Below are positions 46,137 to 54,790 of a stretch of DNA of 64,000 nucleotides, piece by piece (position 1 is the stretch's first letter; each line of letters opens with the position of its first letter). This DNA comes from Algoriphagus zhangzhouensis (GTDB taxonomy: Bacteria > Bacteroidota > Bacteroidia > Cytophagales > Cyclobacteriaceae), in NCBI RefSeq assembly GCF_900148515.1, contig NZ_FRXN01000004.1, positions 372,001 through 436,000 of the forward strand, in the 5' to 3' direction. The position numbers were made by a program, and so were the translations under genes. The notes beneath the pieces are model-generated. The model was not told the origin of the DNA and made no database searches. It saw only the letters and a program-made list of their open reading frames with translations.

Positions 46137-46514
46137 TTACCCCATCTCCTGATACCTAAACCAAGCAACTACCAAACATAAAATCAAAGCCAAAACAATC
46201 TTAGGAAGTTTTTTGGTGTTGTGGGTTTTGAACTGAAAGAATGCGGCCCCTACCATTACCAATCCTAAGGATAAAGCTGAAACAGGTGTAAGGATCGGAA
46301 GAATTCCTGTAAGCCAAGGAAGGATTAAGCCAACAATTCCCAAAAACTCCAATATGGCGAGAATTCTAATGGGAGTAGGACTACCTCCAGAAGGTACGAG
46401 ATGATATTGAACCAGCTTTTCTGTAGGGGTTAGTAATTTCATTTTAGCAGGTCCAAAAAACCAATAGACCAAATAGACTTGAATTGCCCAAAGTATAATG
46501 TTCCCGATGTTCAT
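46137..46514 (-). CDS. DoxX-like membrane protein
   Basis: The 125-residue protein has four hydrophobic helices (about 4-20, 48-66, 70-92, 103-120) and the DoxX-type features FFGPAKMKLLTPTEKLVQYH, RILAILEFLGIVGLILP and ALSLGLVMVGAAFFQ. The superfamily includes membrane subunits linked to redox enzymes and many of unknown role. It stands alone on the reverse strand, with a 169-base region before the divergent GH95-like gene. Confidence 0.8.
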   Translation of the reverse strand: MNIGNIILWAIQVYLVYWFFGPAKMKLLTPTEKLVQYHLVPSGGSPTPIRILAILEFLGIVGLILPWLTGILPILTPVSALSLGLVMVGAAFFQFKTHNTKKLPKIVLALILCLVVAWFRYQEMG

Positions 46515-46683
46515 TTTCTGAATTTTTTAAGTCAATTAAATTACTAATTAATCTGAAATATTTTTTTGGTCAAATGCACTAAAATTTGATATATGACATC
46601 ATTTCACTTCCAAAAAATGATACCTTCGGGAATCCGAATTTGAATTAATCAATTCTCCTTATTCCTATTTTAAAACCGCCTCT

Positions 46684-48966
46684 ATGAAAACAATTTGGTC
46701 CCTTTTCCTTTTAGCCATTCTATTTTCTTGTAGTCCAAATCAGGATGTTAAAATGCTTCCCGATTTGACTCCATACAATTTGGAGTTTGATTATCTCCCT
46801 ACGACTTGGGATGAAGGGCTTCCATTGGGAAATGGCCAAATCGGAGCTCTCATTTGGCAAAAAGAAGACAAACTCAGGCTCTCGTTGGACCACGTAGATC
46901 TTTGGGATGAGCGAAAAATGGAAAACCTCCAAGGTGAGCCATATAAATATTCCTGGGTGAAAGAGCAATGGGAAAGTGACACCTATAAAAATGTGCAGGA
47001 CCTATTTGATGCGCCTTATGATAAAGCACCAGCACCATCCAAAATCCCGGGGGGAGCTTTGGAATTTGCAACTTCTAGTCTGGGAAAAGTGAAAAAGAGC
47101 ACCCTTTATATTGCTACTGGAACAGGTGAGGTTCAGTGGGAATCAGGTGCAAGTTTGAGGACCTATGTTCATGCAGCAAATCCTATCGGCTGGTTCAAGT
47201 TTGAAGGGATAAAAGAGGAAAGCTTTTCTCCAGAATTGATGATTCCTGCCTATAACCTTCCAGGTGAATCAGAGGCGGACAATCCTGTGACTGGTCAAGA
47301 CTTGAGAAGGCTGGGCTATCCAGAAGGGCTGGTAGAAGATTTGGAAAACGGGAAAGTTTATACCCAAAAAGGATATGGCGATTTTGAATATCAAATCACT
47401 GTGAGATGGAAAAAAAACAACTCTGGTTTGGAAGGCGTTTGGGCCATCAGTACCAATTTGGAAGGAAAACAAAATTCAAAGGAACTGACTCTAGAAGCAT
47501 TGGAAAAGGGGTTTTTGGCTTCATTTCCAACGCATTCTGAATGGTGGAATTCTTTCTGGAGCAAGTCCAATATTTCCATTCCTGATTCTGTATTACAAAG
47601 ACAATGGTATCTGGAGCAATATAAATTTGCATCAGCAGCTAGAGAAAATACTCCGCCGATTTCCCTTCAGGCAGTTTGGACGGCAGATAATGGGAAACTT
47701 CCGCCTTGGAAAGGTGACTTTCACCATGATCTGAATACCCAATTAAGCTATTGGCCAAGCTATACTGCCAATCATCTGGATTTGTCGAAAGGCTTTTTGA
47801 ACTGGCTTTGGAAGAACTATCCGACATTCAAGGAATACACCAAGACTTATTATGAATCTGATGGACTCAATGTTCCGGGTGTGAGCACTTTGACCGGGGC
47901 ACCTATGGGTGGATGGATTCAGTATGCATTTGGTCCAACGGTTTCGGGATGGCTTTCCCATCACTTCTACTTGCAGTGGAGATATAGCATGGATAGGGAG
48001 TTTTTGGAAAATGAGGCCTATCCTTGGTTCAAAGAAGTGGCGATTTATTTCGATGAGATTTCTGAAAAAAATGAGCAAGGAATGAGAAAACTACCCATTT
48101 CTGCCTCGCCAGAAGTTCACAATAATAGTCGTCAGGCTTGGTTTGGAGAGACAACCAATTTTGACTTGGCAAATATCCGATTCGTATATACCAAAGCTGC
48201 TGAATTAGCCAGAGAGCTGGGGAATGAACAGGAGGCTGAAAAATGGGAACGTATTTTGGCAGAATGGCCAGACTTTGCAGTAGGAGAAACAGGGATGTTG
48301 TTAGCACCTAATATTCCTTTGGAAAATTCACATAGACACTTTTCTCACCTGATGGCGATTCATCCATTGAGTTTGATCAATTGGTCGGATGGAGAAAAGG
48401 CGCAGGATATTATCCGTAAAACAGCCCAGCATCTAAAGACTACGGGTTCCTCAGCTTGGGTTGGTTATTCTTTTAGCTGGCAGGGGAATGTGCAGGCAAG
48501 GATGCTGGATGGTGAAGGAGCGGCTGAGACTTTGAGGATTTTCGCAACAAGCTTTTGCCTTCCGAATAGTTTCCATGTGAACGGAGATCAGTCTGGAAAA
48601 GGATACTCGAATTACAAATACAGACCATTTACTTTGGAAGGGAACTTTGCCTTTGCCTCTGGGGTACAGGAAATGTTGATCCAAAGTCATGAGGATTTTA
48701 TTCGCTTGTTTCCAGCGGTGCCTTCTGCTTGGGAAAATGTTTCCTTCGATGGATTCTTGACTCAAGGAGCTTTTCAGGTTTCTGCAACCAAGGTGAATGG
48801 ATCACAAATCACAGCTAATATCTCTGCTCCAAAAGGAGGAAAAATAAGAATCCTAAATCCAATTGAAGGGACTTGTCAAGTGAATGGCGAAAGCTTGGAT
48901 GCTGGAGAAGTTTGGGAAAAGGAAATGAATCCAGGAGAGTCTATCAAGCTTTCATTCGTAAAATAG
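46684..48966 (+). CDS. GH95-like glycoside hydrolase lipoprotein
   Basis: The 760-residue lipoprotein (lipobox LAILFSC, Cys16) has an N-terminal beta domain (TTWDEGLPLGNGQIGALIW), an (alpha/alpha)6 catalytic barrel and a C-terminal beta domain. GH95-type landmarks are DLNTQLSYWPSYTANHL, ISASPEVHNNSRQ (candidate general acid Glu), SHRHFSHLMAIHPLSL and WVGYSFSWQGNVQARMLDG. GH95 includes alpha-L-fucosidases and L-galactosidases. The usual N-x-N before TxxxYWP reads D-L-N here and the segment before HRH lacks an obvious Asp, so activity and specificity may differ. It is 40 bases upstream of an SGNH esterase gene. Confidence 0.8.
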   Translation: MKTIWSLFLLAILFSCSPNQDVKMLPDLTPYNLEFDYLPTTWDEGLPLGNGQIGALIWQKEDKLRLSLDHVDLWDERKMENLQGEPYKYSWVKEQWESDTYKNVQDLFDAPYDKAPAPSKIPGGALEFATSSLGKVKKSTLYIATGTGEVQWESGASLRTYVHAANPIGWFKFEGIKEESFSPELMIPAYNLPGESEADNPVTGQDLRRLGYPEGLVEDLENGKVYTQKGYGDFEYQITVRWKKNNSGLEGVWAISTNLEGKQNSKELTLEALEKGFLASFPTHSEWWNSFWSKSNISIPDSVLQRQWYLEQYKFASAARENTPPISLQAVWTADNGKLPPWKGDFHHDLNTQLSYWPSYTANHLDLSKGFLNWLWKNYPTFKEYTKTYYESDGLNVPGVSTLTGAPMGGWIQYAFGPTVSGWLSHHFYLQWRYSMDREFLENEAYPWFKEVAIYFDEISEKNEQGMRKLPISASPEVHNNSRQAWFGETTNFDLANIRFVYTKAAELARELGNEQEAEKWERILAEWPDFAVGETGMLLAPNIPLENSHRHFSHLMAIHPLSLINWSDGEKAQDIIRKTAQHLKTTGSSAWVGYSFSWQGNVQARMLDGEGAAETLRIFATSFCLPNSFHVNGDQSGKGYSNYKYRPFTLEGNFAFASGVQEMLIQSHEDFIRLFPAVPSAWENVSFDGFLTQGAFQVSATKVNGSQITANISAPKGGKIRILNPIEGTCQVNGESLDAGEVWEKEMNPGESIKLSFVK

Positions 48967-49006
48967 GCTTGAGGATTTTATCTTTAGCAAAGACCAATGA
49001 TTTTGC

Positions 49007-49945
49007 ATGATGAAAGGTTTGTTGCTAGGGATTCTAATTTCAGTTTTTTGCATTCAGAATAGTCAGTCTCAAGCGAGGTTGACTATTCCTTCAGATGCCC
49101 AACAGGTACTTTTTTTGGGAAATAGTATCACCTATGCCGGGAAGTACATCGCCTATGTAGAAACCTGCTATCGGTTGAAAAATCCTGATTCCACCATCGA
49201 ATGGATCAATTTGGGTCTGCCGAGTGAGACTGTTTCTGGGCTTTCTGAGGAAGGGCATGCCAATGGAGAATTCCCACGCCCAGATTTGCATGAAAGGTTG
49301 TCTAGAGTTTTTGCAAGCCTTGATCCGGATGTGGTCTTTTTTAATTACGGGATGAATGATGGGATTTACCTTCCTTTCGACATGGGTAGATTTCAATTGT
49401 ATCAAGATGGAATCAATTGGCTTTATGGAGAGATCGAATCAATAAATGCAATTCCTGTTGCCTTGACACCTCCAGTTTTTGATCCAAACAAAGGGATTGA
49501 TTATTCTCAGGTTTTGGATGTGTATTCCGATTGGTTGATTAGTAAAAGAGGCAGTGATTCTTGGGAAGTCATAGACATTCATGGACCCATGAGGGAGTAT
49601 TTAGCAAAGGAGAGAAGGAAGCATGCTGATTTTTTTCTTGCAAAAGATGGGGTGCATCCTGGGGATGAAGGGCATTGGTTGATGGCTCGAGAGTTCTTGG
49701 AAAGTTTAGGATGGGAAAAATCTTCCCAGTCTAAATCCTTTGAGCATCTCACCAAATCTTTTCCGCAGGCTTCAAAACTTCTGGAGCTTATCACTAAAAA
49801 ACAAATTATCCAGCGAGATGCCTTCTTACGAGAAACCAAGCATTTGAGACCAGGTCTGGCGGAAGGATTGCCTATGGATGAGGCGGAAAGGCAGATTCTG
49901 GAGTTGGAGGAGGAGATTTTGAGTTTGCTGAATTCCGATAAATGA
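49007..49945 (+). CDS. Exported SGNH/GDSL-type esterase
   Basis: The 312-residue protein has a signal peptide (MMKGLLLGILISVFCIQNSQSQ; ATG 49010 is an equal start). Block I is VLFLGNSITYAG with the nucleophilic Ser, block II the Gly in LGLPSETVSGL, block III NYGMNDGIYL, and block V KDGVHPGDEGHWLMA with the Asp-His pair. Such enzymes remove acetyl or other ester groups from polysaccharides. It follows the GH95-like gene by 40 bases in the same direction, suggesting a two-gene unit for an esterified glycan. Confidence 0.87.
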   Translation: MMKGLLLGILISVFCIQNSQSQARLTIPSDAQQVLFLGNSITYAGKYIAYVETCYRLKNPDSTIEWINLGLPSETVSGLSEEGHANGEFPRPDLHERLSRVFASLDPDVVFFNYGMNDGIYLPFDMGRFQLYQDGINWLYGEIESINAIPVALTPPVFDPNKGIDYSQVLDVYSDWLISKRGSDSWEVIDIHGPMREYLAKERRKHADFFLAKDGVHPGDEGHWLMAREFLESLGWEKSSQSKSFEHLTKSFPQASKLLELITKKQIIQRDAFLRETKHLRPGLAEGLPMDEAERQILELEEEILSLLNSDK

Positions 49946-49984
49946 TTTTCTGGAAAATGGGAAGGCATTTGCCTTTTTCTCCCC

Positions 49985-50018
49985 GATCAAATCTGTATAT
50001 TAAATTCCAAATTTGATC
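49985..50018. promoter_or_regulatory. Inverted repeat ahead of the thioesterase gene
   Basis: GATCAAAT (49985-49992) and ATTTGATC (50011-50018) are perfect 8-bp arms 18 bases apart; the right arm ends two bases before the ATG at 50021. It could be a two-site operator or an mRNA fold over the start, or chance in AT-rich DNA. Confidence 0.35.
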
Positions 50019-50020
50019 CC

Positions 50021-50497
50021 ATGGAAAATCTACACAAAACCTCCTTTCAGTTTATCAGCGAACCTTCAGATGTGAATTTCGGAGGAAAAGTCCATGGGGG
50101 AGTGGTGATGAAGTGGATTGATCAGGCTGCTTATACCTGTGCGAGAACATGGTCAGAAACCTACTGCGTGACTGTTTATGTAGGGGGGATTCGCTTTTAC
50201 AAGCCTATCAATATCGGAGAAGTTATCAAAATAGATGCGGCGGTGATCTATACCGGTACCTCCAGTATCCATATTATGGTGGAGATTTATTCCAGGGATT
50301 TTTCGGATCATGAGTTTGAAAAAAAGACCCACTGCATCATCATTTTTGTCTCTGTAGATGAACATGGAAATCCAAAAAAGGTCAAGCCTTGGATCCCTCA
50401 GACGGATCAAGAGAAAAAACTGGAAGAATATGCCATGCGCCTAAAAACTCTTCGTGAAACAATCCACAACGAGATGAGACCATTTTTCAATGAATAA
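50021..50497 (+). CDS. Acyl-CoA thioesterase (hotdog fold)
   Basis: The 158-residue protein is a YciA/BFIT-type hotdog thioesterase: DVNFGGKVHGGVVMKWIDQA with the catalytic acidic residue, YVGGIRFYKPINIGEVIKI, and YTGTSSIHIMVEIYSRD. It hydrolyses acyl-CoA esters; chain-length preference cannot be read. No signal peptide. It is 75 bases after the esterase gene in the same direction and probably independent. Confidence 0.9.
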   Translation: MENLHKTSFQFISEPSDVNFGGKVHGGVVMKWIDQAAYTCARTWSETYCVTVYVGGIRFYKPINIGEVIKIDAAVIYTGTSSIHIMVEIYSRDFSDHEFEKKTHCIIIFVSVDEHGNPKKVKPWIPQTDQEKKLEEYAMRLKTLRETIHNEMRPFFNE

Positions 50498-50670
50498 TCG
50501 AAATGCTTGAAAGAATAATATTTTAAGTATATCGTTCTTTTAGTAATTGTATTATTCGAAGTTTTTAAAAGGCAGTCGAACCTTTTTTAACTTTTTTAAC
50601 AAGCAATCTATTTCACTGTCTTTGACCTTGGAATTATTCTTAGTTTATTAGGATACTAACGATTATTTCG

Positions 50671-51741
50671 ATGAACAACTACCGTATTATTTGCCTCATC
50701 ATTTTTTCTTGGGGTCTTTTTTCATGTGAGCCAGAAGCCGAAAAACAAGAGGAAATTCCAGCTGAATCTTTTAGAAATGAGGTTGCCGCCACAGAAGTCA
50801 AAGTGGCCAAAGCAGAAACCAAGAGTTTCGATTACCTCATCAATGCTACCGGAAAGCTCGAAGCTGCTGGTCAGGTAAAAGCCATTATCGAGCAACCTGG
50901 GTATTTGATTGCTTTGCCGATTCGTGAAGGTCAGTTCGTCAATAAAGGTGAAATAATCGCCAAGTTAGATCCTACCAATTCTGAGATAGCCTTAGAGAAA
51001 GCCAAAATCGCTTTGAAGAATGCCGAGGCAGCTTTTGAAAATGATAAGCTTGGTTTTTTACGTGATTTTGAATCTGGAGATACTGAAAGAATCCAATTTT
51101 TGGAAGAACAGCTGAAAGCTAAAAACGGGGTTTATTTAGCGGAAATTGACTTGAAAGAAGCTCAATTGAACTTGGAGAGATGTGAAGTGAAAGCTCCAAT
51201 TTCGGGAAAAATTGCTGACCTCAAATTCAAGGAAGGTAGTTTGATTTCTAGCAATGCTGAGCTTTGTGAAATCCTAAGCACATCCAGTTTGGAGTTGAAA
51301 GTAAATGTGCTGGAATCTGATATTTCTTTGATTTCAATTAATCAAAAAGTGGAGGTTTATCCGGTATCCGATATTCAAAATGCCTTGGAAGGCCGAGTTT
51401 TAGGAATCAATCCCAAAGTAGATGAAAATGGACTGGTTCAAGTTTCTATTCGGCTTACATCTTCTAAAGACTTGCTTCCAGGAATGAACGCGAGAGCCAT
51501 CATCCGAGCCCCTCAATCCAATTCTTTGGTAGTTCCAAAAGATGCTGTCGTTTATCGATCTGGTAGAGCGGTAGTCTTTACGATTGAAAATGAAGAGTCC
51601 AAATGGAACTACGTAGAAGTAGGAAAAGACAATGGACAAGAAATAGAAATCCTGGAAGGTATAGAACCGGGAAGTACGGTCATCACGACTAACAATCTCC
51701 AACTCGCACATCAGGCACCGGTACAAATCGTAACTGAATAA
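50671..51741 (+). CDS. RND efflux periplasmic adaptor lipoprotein
   Basis: The 356-residue membrane-fusion protein has a lipobox LFSC (Cys19) followed by an acidic stretch. Domains in order: lipoyl-type strand pair (LIALPIREGQFVNKGEIIAKLDP), a helical hairpin (about 105-160), the second lipoyl half (LERCEVKAPISGKIADLKFKE), beta-barrel and membrane-proximal domain (LVVPKDAVVYRSGRAVVFT). It links an inner-membrane RND pump to an outer-membrane channel. It starts the pump operon; the first permease begins 3 bases after its stop. The 173-base upstream region holds no clear TAnnTTTG box. Confidence 0.92.
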   Translation: MNNYRIICLIIFSWGLFSCEPEAEKQEEIPAESFRNEVAATEVKVAKAETKSFDYLINATGKLEAAGQVKAIIEQPGYLIALPIREGQFVNKGEIIAKLDPTNSEIALEKAKIALKNAEAAFENDKLGFLRDFESGDTERIQFLEEQLKAKNGVYLAEIDLKEAQLNLERCEVKAPISGKIADLKFKEGSLISSNAELCEILSTSSLELKVNVLESDISLISINQKVEVYPVSDIQNALEGRVLGINPKVDENGLVQVSIRLTSSKDLLPGMNARAIIRAPQSNSLVVPKDAVVYRSGRAVVFTIENEESKWNYVEVGKDNGQEIEILEGIEPGSTVITTNNLQLAHQAPVQIVTE

Positions 51742-51744
51742 AGG

Positions 51745-54700
51745 ATGGTTCGATTTTTACTAGCCCGGCCCATTGCAGTATTTATGACTTTTTTGGCATT
51801 GATGGTGTTTTCTTTCATCGTCTTCCGCACATTGCCGATTTCCTTGCTGCCACCCATCGACGTTCCTCAGATCGTGGTGAAAGTATCCTATCCCAATGCC
51901 TCTCCAGAAGCGATTGAGCAGAATGTTTTGAGGAATATTCGAGAAGGTCTGATCACTTTGAATGGACTGGAGGATATGGATTCGAAAGCAGGTTCAGAAG
52001 TTGGTACTATCCGTCTTTCCTTCAACTATTCCACACAAATGGAGCTGGCCTATATCGATGTCAATGAGAAAATTGACAGAATAGCCAATAATCTACCGGA
52101 AGGAATTGCAAGGCCGGAAGTAATCCGAATCAATACCTCGGATATCCCAGTGGCAAGGGTTCAGGTAGTTCCCAAAGAAGGTGTTGATGAGATCGAGGTT
52201 AGCCTTTTGGCTGAAAATGTTCTAAAGAAAAGAATCGAGCAGCTTCCTGGAGTTTCTTTGGTAGATATCAATGGGAAAAAAGATCGAATCATCATAGTTG
52301 AGCCAAAGGAGGAGGAAATCCGAGCTTTAGGAATGACTCAGGAAAACCTGATTTCCGCGATTCAATCTGGAAATACAGATTTGCCGGGAGTCTCCGTAAA
52401 AGATGGTCAATTTCGGTATTATTTGAGATTAGCCACTCGTGTAGATACACCAAGCGATATTGAAAGCCTTCCTGTTTCTGCGCCTTCAGGAGCGATTGTA
52501 CCATTAGGTAAGTTGGCAAATGTCAGCTATCAAACACAGGAAATGCTTGGATATCATTTGTTCGGTTCCAAAGAGGCATTAGTCATTACCGTTCACAAGC
52601 AGGCTGCTGCCAAGATGAATGAATTGATCCCCGAGTTGAAAGATGCTTTGGAGCTTTTCAAAACAGATTATCCTCAGGTGGATTTTGAACTCACTCAAGA
52701 TCAATCCAATCTTCTAAATGCTGCAATTTCCAATCTGCAAACATCCCTTTTGTTTGGCGGGATTTTCGCCTTTGGCGTACTATTTCTTTTTATGAAAGAT
52801 TACAGACTTCCTCTGATTATCGGGGTGAGTTTGCCATCTTCTCTTTTAATCAGTTTTCTAGTTTTCTACTTTTTCGATATTTCAATCAATATCATTTCAC
52901 TTTCCGGTCTCGCTCTTGGGATAGGGATGTTGATTGACAATGCGATTATCGTTTTGGATAATATTACCCGAAAAAGGGAATTGGGATTGGACCTTTTTGA
53001 AGCCTGCGTGCAAGGAGTAGATGAAGTCATGAGTGCGTTGATTTCATCAGTTTTGACTACGCTTTCAGTATTTGTTCCGCTAGTTTTCTTAAGCGGGATT
53101 TCAGGGGCCCTATTCTTTGATCAGGCGATAGCAGTGACAGCAATCCTTTCTGTTTCCTTGGCAGTTGCCTTCATTCTTTTGCCGATGTTGTATTTTCTCT
53201 TTTTCAGCAAAAGTAAAAAGGTGGATGACGGCGAAGAAGGGAAGTTTTTTTCTGCGGTTTTGGGACTTTATGAAAAAGGCTACGATTTAGTCTTTGGCAA
53301 TAGAAAAGTAGCACTGCTTTTCATTATGCTATTGATCCCAGTTGGATTAGCTATTTCTCTGCTTCTGCCATCTGAGGGCCTTCCTGAAATTGACAAGTTG
53401 GATACGACTCTGGAAGTGAACTGGAATGAGCCTATTTCTGCAACCGAGAATAGAGATCGAGTGGTCGCTTTGATGAGACATATGGAGGGAGGCTATGAGC
53501 AGGCAGAATCCGATATTGGTGTCAAGCAGTTCTTATTATTTGATGGTGAAAACTCGATTCAGCAAGCTTTGCTTTATTTCTTGTTTTCTTCGCAAGATCA
53601 AAAAAATGAGCAAGTAATAAAGCTTGAGGAGTTTATTGAGAAAAATTACCCAGGAGCCGAATTTCTAATTGGGGATGCTCCCAATGCCTTTGATCAATTA
53701 TTCAATTCTTCTTTGCCTTACTATGAGGTGAGATGGAAAGATTTAGCTGCAAAAGAGCCTGTTCCAGAAGATAAAATGGGGCCTTGGCTAAGTCAATTTC
53801 CTACTTCAGAATGGGAAAGAGGGCCAGGACTTGAAAAAGAATCCTCTGTAGTTTTTACACTAAAAGCTGAAAAACTAGCGACCTATCGAATTACTGTAGA
53901 TCAGATTCAATCCCAGTTGCAGAAACTATTTGGAAGCTTTTTGATCACCGATATCAGAAGGTTTGGAGAAGTGACTCCAGTGAAATTAAAAGAGCCCCAG
54001 ACCAGATTTGAAGACTTATTGAGAAATACCCAAATCGCAGCCTCAGATTCGGCTTACTATACTTTGTCTGAGTTTGTGGATTTTCATTACGATGATCATT
54101 ACAAAAATGTCACGGCAGACAAAACCGGGATTTATCAATCTGTATTTGTGACTGCGGAAAATCCTGACGCTTATAAATCAGATTTCATTAAATGGGGGAC
54201 AGACAAGAATTTGGGAGTCTCCATGGTGGGACAATATTTCAAGGATCAGGAAAATATCAAGCAGCTGATTGGAATTCTTTTGATTTCTGTCCTGCTCCTT
54301 TATTTCATCTTGGCTGCACAATTTGAAAGCTTTATTCAGCCTCTGATTGTTGTTTTGACTCTTCCGCTTGGAATAGGCGGAGCTTTTTTGGTGATTCTAT
54401 TGGCAGGTTCTTCTTTGAATGTGATGTCTGCCATTGGTTTGGTGGTGATGCTGGGTATTATGGTTAATGATGCGATTTTGAAAATCGATACCATCAATAG
54501 ATTAAGAAAAGATTTGGTATCAGAACCAGGGACTTCAGCTGAGGAAGCTTTGGAATTGGCCTTGCATAGAGCTGGCCAGATTCGTCTGAAACCAATTTTG
54601 ATGACTTCGATTACTACCATTCTTGCCTTGATCCCTATTATTTTCAGTGCAGGTTTGGGAGCAGACTTGCAGAGACCTTTGGTTTATTCTGTGATTGGTG

Positions 54701-54789
54701 GCTTGACGATTGGTACGTTGACAGCTTTGTATTTTGTGCCTTTGGCTTATTGGTTTTTTGTATCCAAAAAGAAACTAAAGGAGGCTTGA
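51745..54789 (+). CDS. RND family efflux permease 1 (HAE1-like)
   Basis: The 1014-residue transporter has a TM helix at the N-terminus (VRFLLARPIAVFMTFLALMV), two large periplasmic porter regions and twelve expected TM helices. The proton-relay region in TM4 reads ALGIGMLIDNAIIVLDN near residue 398, with DN in place of the DD of AcrB, as is common in HAE1 members. The second half shows LVVMLGIMVNDAILKID and RLKPILMTSITTILALIP. It probably exports hydrophobic compounds by proton antiport. It is followed 1 base later by a second, diverged permease, so the functional pump may be a heterotrimer like MdtBC. Confidence 0.92.
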   Translation: MVRFLLARPIAVFMTFLALMVFSFIVFRTLPISLLPPIDVPQIVVKVSYPNASPEAIEQNVLRNIREGLITLNGLEDMDSKAGSEVGTIRLSFNYSTQMELAYIDVNEKIDRIANNLPEGIARPEVIRINTSDIPVARVQVVPKEGVDEIEVSLLAENVLKKRIEQLPGVSLVDINGKKDRIIIVEPKEEEIRALGMTQENLISAIQSGNTDLPGVSVKDGQFRYYLRLATRVDTPSDIESLPVSAPSGAIVPLGKLANVSYQTQEMLGYHLFGSKEALVITVHKQAAAKMNELIPELKDALELFKTDYPQVDFELTQDQSNLLNAAISNLQTSLLFGGIFAFGVLFLFMKDYRLPLIIGVSLPSSLLISFLVFYFFDISINIISLSGLALGIGMLIDNAIIVLDNITRKRELGLDLFEACVQGVDEVMSALISSVLTTLSVFVPLVFLSGISGALFFDQAIAVTAILSVSLAVAFILLPMLYFLFFSKSKKVDDGEEGKFFSAVLGLYEKGYDLVFGNRKVALLFIMLLIPVGLAISLLLPSEGLPEIDKLDTTLEVNWNEPISATENRDRVVALMRHMEGGYEQAESDIGVKQFLLFDGENSIQQALLYFLFSSQDQKNEQVIKLEEFIEKNYPGAEFLIGDAPNAFDQLFNSSLPYYEVRWKDLAAKEPVPEDKMGPWLSQFPTSEWERGPGLEKESSVVFTLKAEKLATYRITVDQIQSQLQKLFGSFLITDIRRFGEVTPVKLKEPQTRFEDLLRNTQIAASDSAYYTLSEFVDFHYDDHYKNVTADKTGIYQSVFVTAENPDAYKSDFIKWGTDKNLGVSMVGQYFKDQENIKQLIGILLISVLLLYFILAAQFESFIQPLIVVLTLPLGIGGAFLVILLAGSSLNVMSAIGLVVMLGIMVNDAILKIDTINRLRKDLVSEPGTSAEEALELALHRAGQIRLKPILMTSITTILALIPIIFSAGLGADLQRPLVYSVIGGLTIGTLTALYFVPLAYWFFVSKKKLKEA

Positions 54790-54790
54790 T

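Noticed and set aside
47743..48307. Overlapping reverse frames inside the GH95-like gene
   Set aside because: Several short antisense frames in different phases over a clear lipoprotein enzyme gene; none has independent support.
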